Shown here one piece after another: positions 9,870 through 16,854 of a stretch of DNA of 64,000 bases (position 1 is the first letter of the stretch; each line of letters opens with the position of its first letter). The DNA lies in contig CAXRDE010000025.1 in NCBI GenBank assembly GCA_964229355.1, positions 310,001-374,000 of the forward strand, given 5' to 3'. This stretch comes from CAXRDE01 sp964229355 (GTDB lineage Bacteria > Cyanobacteriota > Sericytochromatia > UBA7694). The notes beneath the pieces were generated by a model that was not told the origin of the DNA, did not search any database, and saw only the letters and a list, made by a program, of their open reading frames with translations. A program made the position numbers and the translations under genes.

Positions 9870-10653
9870 GAATATGAGCCCTTCCCTCTGGTGTCGGTGA
9901 GATATTCAAATTAACGCCACTCATTGCAATATTAATAAGTCCTTTAACTGATAATTGTTTGATTTTTTCTACTAGACTTTCTTTCGAAGTGAAAGTTAAT
10001 AGATAATCCTGATTACCAAATAGATTTCTTTTTTCAGGCGCTGCTGCCATATACAAATACAGATAAATGAGCAATGCTTCCCGTGATAGATGGATGTGCT
10101 TAAATTGTTTGACAGCAGAACCTTCCATCAGGTCTAGTTTTTTTAGAATCGTCAAATATTTTGAAGCCAGGTGCTCAATGGTTACTTCTGTCCATTTGTT
10201 TTTCAATTCATCGTGTTTTGAAATTAATTCGATTAAATAGGCTTCAACTTCTTCTTTGGGCAAACTAATACGGCCCGAATAATAGGTCTTAATAAAGACA
10301 TCTTCTGTAATTTTATGAAATAGAGTATTCGAAAAATTGAGTTGCCAGAATAAAATCCGTTGTTTGAGATCATCAGGTAAATTTTGCAAGAACAATTTTT
10401 TAATGAACGCCTCATGTCCGTCATTATTGAAAGCGATGAAAGCAGATTCTGCTGCACGTAAAAAACGTTTTCTCGTTTTTTCAGTACGAAAATCAAATTC
10501 ATTTAGATGAACAAAAACCGCTTCGGTTTCGTTCATCTTGTCTTGCGCATACAAAGACAGCAATTTATGAATCATGCGATAGTCTCTTATGCTGCCTATT
10601 GTGTTGATGTCTGTGTTATAGGCTTTCGTTGGTCCGTCTGTATTTTTGGTCAT
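9853..10653 (-). CDS. brxA: BREX protein BrxA (DUF1819 family)
   Basis: The first gene of the BREX operon encodes 266 aa, rich in helices and lysine, within the usual range for DUF1819/BrxA. BrxA proteins are small helical DNA-binding proteins required for defence in some BREX-1 systems. The 3' end overlaps brxB by 17 nt. The upstream DNA (10654-10740) is AT-rich and most likely holds the operon promoter, but no clear -35/-10 pair is visible. A function in regulating the island is possible but is not shown by the sequence. Confidence 0.85.
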   Translation of the reverse strand: MTKNTDGPTKAYNTDINTIGSIRDYRMIHKLLSLYAQDKMNETEAVFVHLNEFDFRTEKTRKRFLRAAESAFIAFNNDGHEAFIKKLFLQNLPDDLKQRILFWQLNFSNTLFHKITEDVFIKTYYSGRISLPKEEVEAYLIELISKHDELKNKWTEVTIEHLASKYLTILKKLDLMEGSAVKQFKHIHLSREALLIYLYLYMAAAPEKRNLFGNQDYLLTFTSKESLVEKIKQLSVKGLINIAMSGVNLNISPTPEGRAHIHGLYC

Positions 10654-10961
10654 GCCTACATTCTACTGCAACTTGGCCTAATTTATTTTCGATTAATTTT
10701 GAGTTAAGTTTAAACTTCAGTCAGAGTTGTCCTCTGCGACTAGCTTTAGTCTTATCGATTCACCTTTGCGAAGCCGCGTGGGGAATCAGTAGGAGCCCAC
10801 AACAGAAACGGGTGTGGCACCCGTGGGTAGCGGGTCATCCATTGCGCTTGCTCCGGACGATACGTTTCAAACACAAAGGATAAACACATTCCCACTGTAA
10901 CGTACATATTTTACACTGACGGCGTCTCACCTGAAGGGCTCCCTGCAAGCGTAAAATAGCC
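10654..10961. other. Intergenic boundary between the BREX island and the flank
   Basis: This 308-bp gap separates brxA from the IMS-like gene. The part next to brxA (10654-10740) is AT-rich like the island; from about 10750 onward the composition resembles the GC-richer chromosome. It contains one short orphan ORF (listed separately) and a 7-bp stem with a TGG loop (ACGGGTG...CACCCGT, about 10807-10823). I see no tRNA gene, integrase, transposase fragment or clear target-site repeat. The right limit of the island is probably near 10740-10755. Confidence 0.5.
10752..10889 (-). pseudogene. Orphan 45-codon ORF, possible gene remnant at island border
   Basis: A 45-residue frame starts MCLSFVFETYRPEQ and ends AKVNR just where the sequence turns AT-rich. 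Its composition (CCG, CGC, GCG codons) is like the flanking chromosome, unlike the BREX genes. It could be the 5' end of a host gene whose remainder was lost when the island entered, or a chance frame. A GTGGGA stretch lies directly before the ATG and a TAAAAT hexamer about 20 nt upstream, but neither is convincing. I do not recognise the peptide. Confidence 0.25.
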
Positions 10962-11921
10962 TCACGTTCTCACCTTCATTGTCGAAATAAACCAGTTGTC
11001 ACCCAATTTGACTAAAGTATACTCCACCCGGTAGGTCTGTTCTAGCACGCCTTCTCGGGTATTGTCACGGACCTCATGGATCTCGGCCACCACCTGTGCT
11101 CGGGTGGCTTCAGGGTATTCAATGCGCAAAAAGCGCAGCTTCTTTAAGTGTAAACCCCAGTAGCTTTCGCCCTGATCTTGCCACCACAGCACGGCTTGCT
11201 GGGTCTCAGCAAGGGCGTCACCCGTTAACACCTGTGGCAACGCCTCGGTGTCGGCATCCACAAAGGCCACCCGTTTCAGGTATTGCCAACGCTGCACCAC
11301 CTCACGCACCGCTTGCTGGTCTTTGGGCCGCTGAGGCGCGGCGATTTCTACAGGCTTCACCCGTAAACGCTGGTACAAAGGCTCAGCCCGCACAAATGTT
11401 TGCCACAACCCCAGGGCATTATGCTGAGTCTTTAAGGTGGGCAAATTAGCCAGACGGCTCCCGGGCCCCAGCGCCAGCGCATCGGTCAACATCGGCTCCA
11501 TCCCTTCCAGAGCCTGCTTTAAAAACCAGATCTCGCCTTCTTCGACGCCAATCCAGGGCCGCAGGGCAATCAGCACATGGGTTTCTAAAGCCCTTTTTAA
11601 CCAGGCTGTGTCGCTGTGGGGGCGTGCGTGACGCCACTGGCGCAAGCGCAGCACCCCTTGCACAATGGCCGCTTCGGCCTCGGCTTGCTGATCGTCTTGT
11701 AAAGCCATTTCGGCCAATAGCACCTGGGCTTTACCCTGCTCCAAAAGCGAAGGCCGGGCTTGTAATAACGCCTGTAAGTGGGCACGACTGCTCTGCCAGT
11801 CTCCCTGGGTATAGGCCCGCTGCCCCCAATAGCTGTGCCAAAAACAGATACCGGCGCCTGAAAGCCACCAGGCACCTACCCCAAATAAAAGCAGCAGAGC
11901 CGCGATAACACCCCACCTCAT
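10962..11921 (-). CDS. Membrane-anchored protein with C-terminal ARC6/IMS-like domain
   Basis: This 319-aa protein has an N-terminal transmembrane anchor (about residues 4-22), a helical, TPR-like middle (QRAYTQGDWQSSRAHLQALLQARP and following), and a C-terminal domain from about residue 203. The C-terminal part follows the IMS pattern of ARC6/Ftn2/CDP1 division proteins: a helix with VREVVQRWQYLK, then L..VLTGDAL, YWGLHLKKLRF, and paired strands ARAQVVAEIHEVRD and YRVEYTLVKLGDNWFIS. ARC6-type proteins act at the membrane in cyanobacterial and plastid division; whether this one does is unknown. The start overlaps the stop of the ankyrin gene (ATGA, 11918-11921). The IMS assignment comes from reading the pattern only. 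Confidence 0.6.
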   Translation of the reverse strand: MRWGVIAALLLLFGVGAWWLSGAGICFWHSYWGQRAYTQGDWQSSRAHLQALLQARPSLLEQGKAQVLLAEMALQDDQQAEAEAAIVQGVLRLRQWRHARPHSDTAWLKRALETHVLIALRPWIGVEEGEIWFLKQALEGMEPMLTDALALGPGSRLANLPTLKTQHNALGLWQTFVRAEPLYQRLRVKPVEIAAPQRPKDQQAVREVVQRWQYLKRVAFVDADTEALPQVLTGDALAETQQAVLWWQDQGESYWGLHLKKLRFLRIEYPEATRAQVVAEIHEVRDNTREGVLEQTYRVEYTLVKLGDNWFISTMKVRT

Positions 11922-13381
11922 GAGGGTTTAACCGCAGGGGTTGCAGTGGGTTTGGCCGTCGGTTTCGCGGTAGGACTTGCGGTGGCCTGGGCAGTGGCCT
12001 GAGGATTCAACACAGCCACCAGTTTGGCATTTTTGAGGCCCTGCGCCAGCGCCAGGGGAGTTTTACCCTGAAGGTTCACCTGCTGCGGATCGGCCCCGTG
12101 GCGCAAGAGCAACTGCACAAGAACCTCGGACTGACGCTGCACCGCCAGATGCAACGGGCTCTCTCCGGCTTTGTTCGCGGTGTTCACGTCGGCTCCGTAG
12201 GCCAGCATCAACATGGCTGCGGCACGACCGTCAAAGCGTACCGCTTCGTGCAGGGGGGTATTGCCTTTTGCGTTGACCGCCGTGTGATCGGCCCCGTGCA
12301 ACAGCAAGAGGTGAACCAACTCAGCCTGGTGCTCAACGGGCGCAGAAGCCGCCATCATATGCAGCAGAGTCCAGTCTTCGTAGGTGGTCTGGCTTACCCA
12401 TTGCCCATGACTGAGCTGCAGTTTTAAGGCCTCAGGGTCGGCCAACAGGTTGTCTAAGGGGGTAGCGGTAACGCTCAGGGGCGGCGTGTAACCCCAGAAT
12501 TGGGTGGCAAAGGTTTCAAAGGTATCGTCATCGCTTAAGTTACGGTTTTCGACTTCGGCACTGTCATTGGCCAACTCCATCAACTGATTTTTGCGGGTCA
12601 TGGTGACAGGCAGTTCTTGCCAATAGCTGAGGCTAAAGTTGGTGGCATGGCCCCCACTTAAGAACCACTCCCCTGAGGGCACCTGGGTCTGGCCGCGGCC
12701 GTCTAAATCCGTCGCTAGATGCACCAGCGGATGTGCTTTTAACCGAGGGGCCAGCACCTGATCCAGGTGTTGTTCGCTTTCATGCACCCACTGCGCCAGG
12801 CGCTGGCGGTAGGCCTGATAGGCCTTTTGGTAAGCCTGTTGACGGGCATTTTCAAACTGCTGTCGCTGCTGTTCCCAGGCTTTTAAGGCCACCTTCGCCT
12901 GGGCATAACGGCGTTCGCGGGCCTGCTCCCAACGCTGCAGGGCTTCACGGTAAGCATTGTAATCTGAGGTGCAGTGGTTGGTTTCCAAAAATTCATAATA
13001 CGTGCAGGTTTCAAAACGGGAATCATTCAGATCCGGCATGGGGTTGGCATCGGCAAAGTCCCGGTACACCGCCTCAGGGTCAGCGGGCTCTTGCTTCAGT
13101 GCCATTTTGGGATCAAAGCTCTTGTCTTCGGCCCTGGGCGGCGCGGGTGACGGCCCCACCTTGTTGAGACTGCGCACTTCGTTTTGCAGCACGTCAAAGC
13201 GGTAAGGGGCCAAATGAAAGTGGGCCCGGGCCGCCGGATACACATCGCCGCTGCCGCGAATAATCCCGGCCCGTACGCTGAGTACCTGTCCGTAATGATC
13301 AAGCCAATAAGCCCCTGCGCCAAGTCCGACCGAAAGGAAGGCGCTTGCCACCAGGCTGAAATAAAGGTTTTTTCTTTTCAT
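11918..13381 (-). CDS. Signal-anchored ankyrin-repeat protein
   Basis: The 487-aa product begins with a hydrophobic segment (residues 7-28, signal or anchor). It continues with a proline-rich stretch, a long charged helix rich in Gln/Arg (about 140-215, probable coiled coil), a unique domain, and about four ankyrin repeats (about 330-455; TPLHEAVRFDGRAAAMLMLAYGADVN, SPLHLAVQRQSEVLVQLLLRHGADP). The C-terminus (about 462-487) is a low-complexity Thr/Ala/Pro/Lys tail of near-repeats (PTAKPTAKPTATP). Ankyrin repeats bind proteins, so the passenger probably works outside the cytoplasmic membrane. It is the upstream partner of the IMS-like gene, by 4-nt overlap. Specific function is not recognised. 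Confidence 0.8.
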   Translation of the reverse strand: MKRKNLYFSLVASAFLSVGLGAGAYWLDHYGQVLSVRAGIIRGSGDVYPAARAHFHLAPYRFDVLQNEVRSLNKVGPSPAPPRAEDKSFDPKMALKQEPADPEAVYRDFADANPMPDLNDSRFETCTYYEFLETNHCTSDYNAYREALQRWEQARERRYAQAKVALKAWEQQRQQFENARQQAYQKAYQAYRQRLAQWVHESEQHLDQVLAPRLKAHPLVHLATDLDGRGQTQVPSGEWFLSGGHATNFSLSYWQELPVTMTRKNQLMELANDSAEVENRNLSDDDTFETFATQFWGYTPPLSVTATPLDNLLADPEALKLQLSHGQWVSQTTYEDWTLLHMMAASAPVEHQAELVHLLLLHGADHTAVNAKGNTPLHEAVRFDGRAAAMLMLAYGADVNTANKAGESPLHLAVQRQSEVLVQLLLRHGADPQQVNLQGKTPLALAQGLKNAKLVAVLNPQATAQATASPTAKPTAKPTATPAVKPS

Positions 13382-13452
13382 GTACCGTTTCTCTTTTTCT
13401 TTGAAGTTTTGCCCTCAATTAAACCGCGTGCGTTTCCGCATCAGGTATCACC

Positions 13453-13499
13453 TGTTATACTAAGGAAAGCTGTAAACTTACACACGGCATTAAAGGAGG
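13453..13499 (+). promoter_or_regulatory. Extended -10 promoter and strong RBS of the ferritin-like gene
   Basis: TGTTATACT at 13453-13461 is an extended -10 element (TG, one base, TATACT). No good -35 hexamer is visible about 17 bp upstream, which extended -10 promoters tolerate. Transcription should begin near 13468. A near-perfect Shine-Dalgarno AAAGGAGG at 13492-13499 lies 7 nt before the ATG at 13507, which fixes the start and predicts high expression. Confidence 0.6.
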
Positions 13500-13506
13500 A
13501 CTTCCC

Positions 13507-13821
13507 ATGGAATACCATGAACCCTATGAACTGCTCGACGAAGACACCCGCAATTATCACCGGGCGATTAAGAGTCTGATGGAAGAGCTCGAAGCTGTGG
13601 ATTGGTATCACCAACGGGTGGCCACTTGTACCGATGCCGAACTTAAAAAGTTACTCATGCACAACCGCGATGAAGAAATGGAGCATGCCTGCATGGCCCT
13701 GGAATGGCTGCGCCGCAATATGCCCGGCTGGGACGAGATGCTGCGCACCTACCTCTTTCAAGACGAATCCATTTCGATCGTCGATGCCGAAAAACATGCC
13801 ACTGGCAAACACGAAGACTAA
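13507..13821 (+). CDS. Encapsulated-ferritin-type (EncFtn-like) ferroxidase
   Basis: This 104-aa two-helix protein closely resembles encapsulin-associated ferritin-like proteins. It has EELEAVDWY at residues 26-34 and HNRDEEMEH at 52-60. By alignment with the Rhodospirillum rubrum protein, E27, E57 and H60 correspond to its ferroxidase residues (E32, E62, H65), with E26 and E29 in the outer metal site. Such proteins assemble as decamers of dimers and oxidise Fe2+ for storage in an encapsulin shell. No encapsulin gene is adjacent, and the C-terminus (AEKHATGKHED) has no obvious cargo-loading peptide. It may load elsewhere in the genome or work without a shell. Confidence 0.88.
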   Translation: MEYHEPYELLDEDTRNYHRAIKSLMEELEAVDWYHQRVATCTDAELKKLLMHNRDEEMEHACMALEWLRRNMPGWDEMLRTYLFQDESISIVDAEKHATGKHED

Positions 13822-13829
13822 GCACTTCG

Positions 13830-13863
13830 CGAAGGGGTGATACCAGTTGGCGAAACCCCTTCG
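13830..13863 (+). terminator. 9-bp hairpin after the ferritin-like gene
   Basis: CGAAGGGGT (13830-13838) and ACCCCTTCG (13855-13863) form a perfect 9-bp stem with a 16-nt loop, 9 nt after the ferritin-like stop. No proper U tract follows (TTATACT comes next), so it would be a weak terminator or an RNA-stabilising structure. The following TATACT (13865-13870) could be the -10 of the next operon, but no -35 is clear. Confidence 0.35.
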
Positions 13864-13917
13864 TTATACTCTGGGTATCTCTTCTGCGGAGTATTTTTAT
13901 TGAAGTGAGGCACACCT

Positions 13918-16854
13918 ATGTCCATGAGCGTTTCTCGCTGGACCTCTTTTGACAAGCTCCCTGACCATCTTGATCAGGCCCTGCTCTGCGCCGTCAGTCC
14001 TGACGGCGAGCCTCTGGCTGCCCTGATCCGTTGGCGAATGCAAGGCTTTCGCGGTACGGTGCTTTTGGAAGGTGTCCCCCCCCAGCTCTTAAACACCCCC
14101 TTATTGCCCTGGCTGCACGACGATATACGCCAAACCCTGGGTTTTTATCTGGCTGAAGAAACCGAGGCGCTGCCGCCCCCCTTAGACGAAGCCGCCTGGA
14201 AGCACAGCGCCTGGATGCTTTTTGCCCTCAACACCCGCAGCCTCAACCATGACTTTAAGCACCTGCTTAAAGAGTGGCCGGAGCGCCGCCATGACCTGGC
14301 TCACCTGTGGCAGCGCATGGTACAAGAATTGGGTCTGCTGCGTGCTGAACTCGAAGCTCCCCTCAACACCCTGCAACATCTCTTGCACAGTGCCGAAACC
14401 ACCCGGGCAGAAATTCAAGAAAACTGGCTCAGCTTTTGGGATGCGCTGCAAAGCCTGCGCCATGAACCCCTGGATCAAGACGCCCTGAGCCGTGCCATCC
14501 ATAGCCTGTCCTTGCACTGGCCAGCCCTGATTGCTGCCCGTGCCGCGCTGGACAAAGCCCTGCAAACCGAAGCGATTCCCCTGGAACTCGAAGCCTGGCT
14601 CAAAAGCTTTCAAGAGCGCCATCTGTTGCAAAACCACAAGGTGCAGCAGGCTGCCCAACGGCTCAAGGCCTTGCGCAAGCACCTGTCCCCCTCGCTCATA
14701 GGCATTCTGCACAATCAGCTAGAGCAACATCTCTATGTGGTGGCTGAGCTACTGCAGCGCTGGCAGCGCACCAGTGAAATGTACTACCCGGACCTGGCTG
14801 GCCTGCATTACCAAAGTCTGGGACAGTGGCAGGAACGTCATCCCATGCCCCGGGGGGTGCTACAAAGCACGCCCGACGCAAGCAGCGCAGCGCAATCCAA
14901 ACCTTATCTGCTTTTATTAGAAGACAACCCCGTCTGGGCCGAACAGATTTACCAACACCTTTACGCGCACGCCGCTTTGCAGCCTTACCTTAAACATTAC
15001 ACCTGGGCCTGGGCCAAAGATCTCTTGACCGCCAAGGCATACATTGCCCAGGCCGGACTGGTGATTGCCGATTTGTCAATGCCCCTGCGCGCTGACGAGC
15101 CCTCTGCCCGTGAACACGGCATCGCTTTTTTAGAATCTCACCTGGCCCATTATGTCAAGCATCCACCCACGGTGGTGGTGCACACCACGCCGACCCACTT
15201 TCTTGAAGACCATCTGGCCCTGCAAGGCACAGGTATTCAAGATCTCAATTACATTCTGAAAAGCGAGCCCGATGCCCTGTGCGATCGCCTGCTCACGCTC
15301 TGGGAACAGGCCCAAAAACCGGCACCCCATCACCTGGTCTTTTACCCCCACCATTTGGTGTTAGACGGTGTACCTTTGCGACTGAGCCCTCGCAATGAAA
15401 GCCTTTTGCGTTTACTGGCAGAACAGGGCCCCTTGCATGCACGGCAGATTTTAAGCCAACTGGTGACCCTGGGTTACGATGAGTACGCCATTGACCTGAC
15501 GCAGCGGCCCCGCAGTGGCTTAACCCTACACTGGGAAGACTTTTTAGCTGATTTACCGCATGCCCTGAGCGAAAGCCTCAAACACCTGGAGGCCGCCTTA
15601 CAAGAAAAGCTCTGGCAAGATCTTCAGCAATGGGCGGCGCTGGCCAGGGCTGAAGGCCATCAGGACCTGAGCCGCTTACAACAGCGCTTGCCCCAAAACC
15701 TGTGGCAGCACAACCCGCAGCTTCACGCCTTATTGCCCACGGTGTTACCCCACCTGATCACCGCCAGCGAAGAAAGCGAGAACCCGGACTCCAGGCTTCA
15801 CAACAAGGTCTCGAAGATGGTATACAGCTTACGACAAGAAGTTTACAGCCAGGGCGTGGCTGCCCAGCGTCCGCTCAATACCCACGCCTGGATCCAACGC
15901 AATGCCCAGGGCCAATATTTTCTGGGTCCCACCCGCCGAGAGTACGCCGACAGCGAACGGCCCGAGCGCTGGCAGGTGCTCTGCATTGAAGACGATGCGG
16001 TGTACGCCCAGGAAATGCAACAGTTGCTGCAAGAAATGGCCCTGCGCCAGGGCATGCAATTGCAGTGTCACTGGATCGCCCACGGCGAAGACTGGGCGCA
16101 ATACCTCGCCCGGCATACGCCCAGTGCAGACCCCTTGCTCGTGCTGTTGGATCTGCATCTGCCGACTCAGGCCGGGGGCCCGGCAGATGCCCGCACCGGC
16201 TATGCCATTTGGCAGGACATTCAGGCCCATTTTGCCCCCCAAAATTACCAGGTGCTGGTCACCAGCACCCTCACCCATGAAGATCACCTGCGCTTAGAGG
16301 GCATCCGTCTGGGCATTCCCTTACAGCACTTTATTCCCAAGGGGGAAACCCTGTACCAGCTCAACTGGCCAGAAAGCTTATGTATGGCTATTTTACGGGT
16401 CTGGCAAAGCTACCGTCAGGGTGGGCTATTGCGGGCCGATGAAGTCACTGCACAAAGCGATCATTTTCCCCTGCGGGTGGAAGTGATCAAGGATCAACAT
16501 GAAGTGCTCACCCTGCGTATTCACACCCCTTATGGCCAGGCTGAAGTGAGCCATAAAGACGACTATGCCCGCTGTTTACGGCAACTTTTGCAACATCCCG
16601 GGAGCTGGGTGTCGTGCGAGACCTGGAGCAGCGCTGAGCAACGCAAGGGGGCCTTTGTGAAAAACCTGCGGGATCGCTTACGCAAACAAATCGAGCAACG
16701 CTGGCCCCTGGAGCCTTTGCAGGCTCATCATGCCACAGGACGGCTGGTGAATCAGCTCCTGGCACAAAAAACCATTCAGGGCATAGCCCACCTGAAGCTC
16801 AATATTGCCCTGGCCGAAAATACCGTATTACTGCAGAAAAACGCCCCCGCATGA
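13918..16854 (+). CDS. Double response regulator: two receivers, each followed by an OmpR-like region
   Basis: The 978-aa protein has a helical N-terminal region of about 320 residues that I cannot place. REC1 (about 328-465) has LLLLEDNP, VIADLSMP with Asp near 385, a VVVHTT strand and YILKSE. REC2 (about 687-820) has VLCIEDDA, LLDLHLP with Asp near 745, VLVTSTL and FIPKGE. Each keeps the acidic pair, phospho-acceptor Asp, Thr/Ser and Lys of working receivers. After each comes a segment resembling an OmpR winged helix (LSPRNESLLRLLAEQGPL ... VSKMVYSLRQEVY; CLRQLLQHPGSW ... FVKNLRDRLRKQI). The RBS GTGAGG sits 7 nt before the ATG. The stop overlaps the next start (ATGA). This order is not an architecture I recognise from a known family. 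Confidence 0.72.
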   Translation: MSMSVSRWTSFDKLPDHLDQALLCAVSPDGEPLAALIRWRMQGFRGTVLLEGVPPQLLNTPLLPWLHDDIRQTLGFYLAEETEALPPPLDEAAWKHSAWMLFALNTRSLNHDFKHLLKEWPERRHDLAHLWQRMVQELGLLRAELEAPLNTLQHLLHSAETTRAEIQENWLSFWDALQSLRHEPLDQDALSRAIHSLSLHWPALIAARAALDKALQTEAIPLELEAWLKSFQERHLLQNHKVQQAAQRLKALRKHLSPSLIGILHNQLEQHLYVVAELLQRWQRTSEMYYPDLAGLHYQSLGQWQERHPMPRGVLQSTPDASSAAQSKPYLLLLEDNPVWAEQIYQHLYAHAALQPYLKHYTWAWAKDLLTAKAYIAQAGLVIADLSMPLRADEPSAREHGIAFLESHLAHYVKHPPTVVVHTTPTHFLEDHLALQGTGIQDLNYILKSEPDALCDRLLTLWEQAQKPAPHHLVFYPHHLVLDGVPLRLSPRNESLLRLLAEQGPLHARQILSQLVTLGYDEYAIDLTQRPRSGLTLHWEDFLADLPHALSESLKHLEAALQEKLWQDLQQWAALARAEGHQDLSRLQQRLPQNLWQHNPQLHALLPTVLPHLITASEESENPDSRLHNKVSKMVYSLRQEVYSQGVAAQRPLNTHAWIQRNAQGQYFLGPTRREYADSERPERWQVLCIEDDAVYAQEMQQLLQEMALRQGMQLQCHWIAHGEDWAQYLARHTPSADPLLVLLDLHLPTQAGGPADARTGYAIWQDIQAHFAPQNYQVLVTSTLTHEDHLRLEGIRLGIPLQHFIPKGETLYQLNWPESLCMAILRVWQSYRQGGLLRADEVTAQSDHFPLRVEVIKDQHEVLTLRIHTPYGQAEVSHKDDYARCLRQLLQHPGSWVSCETWSSAEQRKGAFVKNLRDRLRKQIEQRWPLEPLQAHHATGRLVNQLLAQKTIQGIAHLKLNIALAENTVLLQKNAPA

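Noticed and set aside
10629..10883. 84-codon plus-strand frame across the island border
   Set aside because: It overlaps the brxA start, changes composition halfway and has no RBS or recognisable domain.
10654..10961. tRNA or att site as integration target of the BREX island
   Set aside because: No cloverleaf, CCA end or integrase gene can be seen.
11930..12010. Tandem short repeats as a CRISPR-like array
   Set aside because: They are codons for the Thr/Ala/Pro/Lys tail of the ankyrin protein; no spacers exist.
13825..13834. CTTCGCGAAG palindrome also present at 50688-50697
   Set aside because: Only two short copies in unrelated contexts; not enough for a repeat family or operator.
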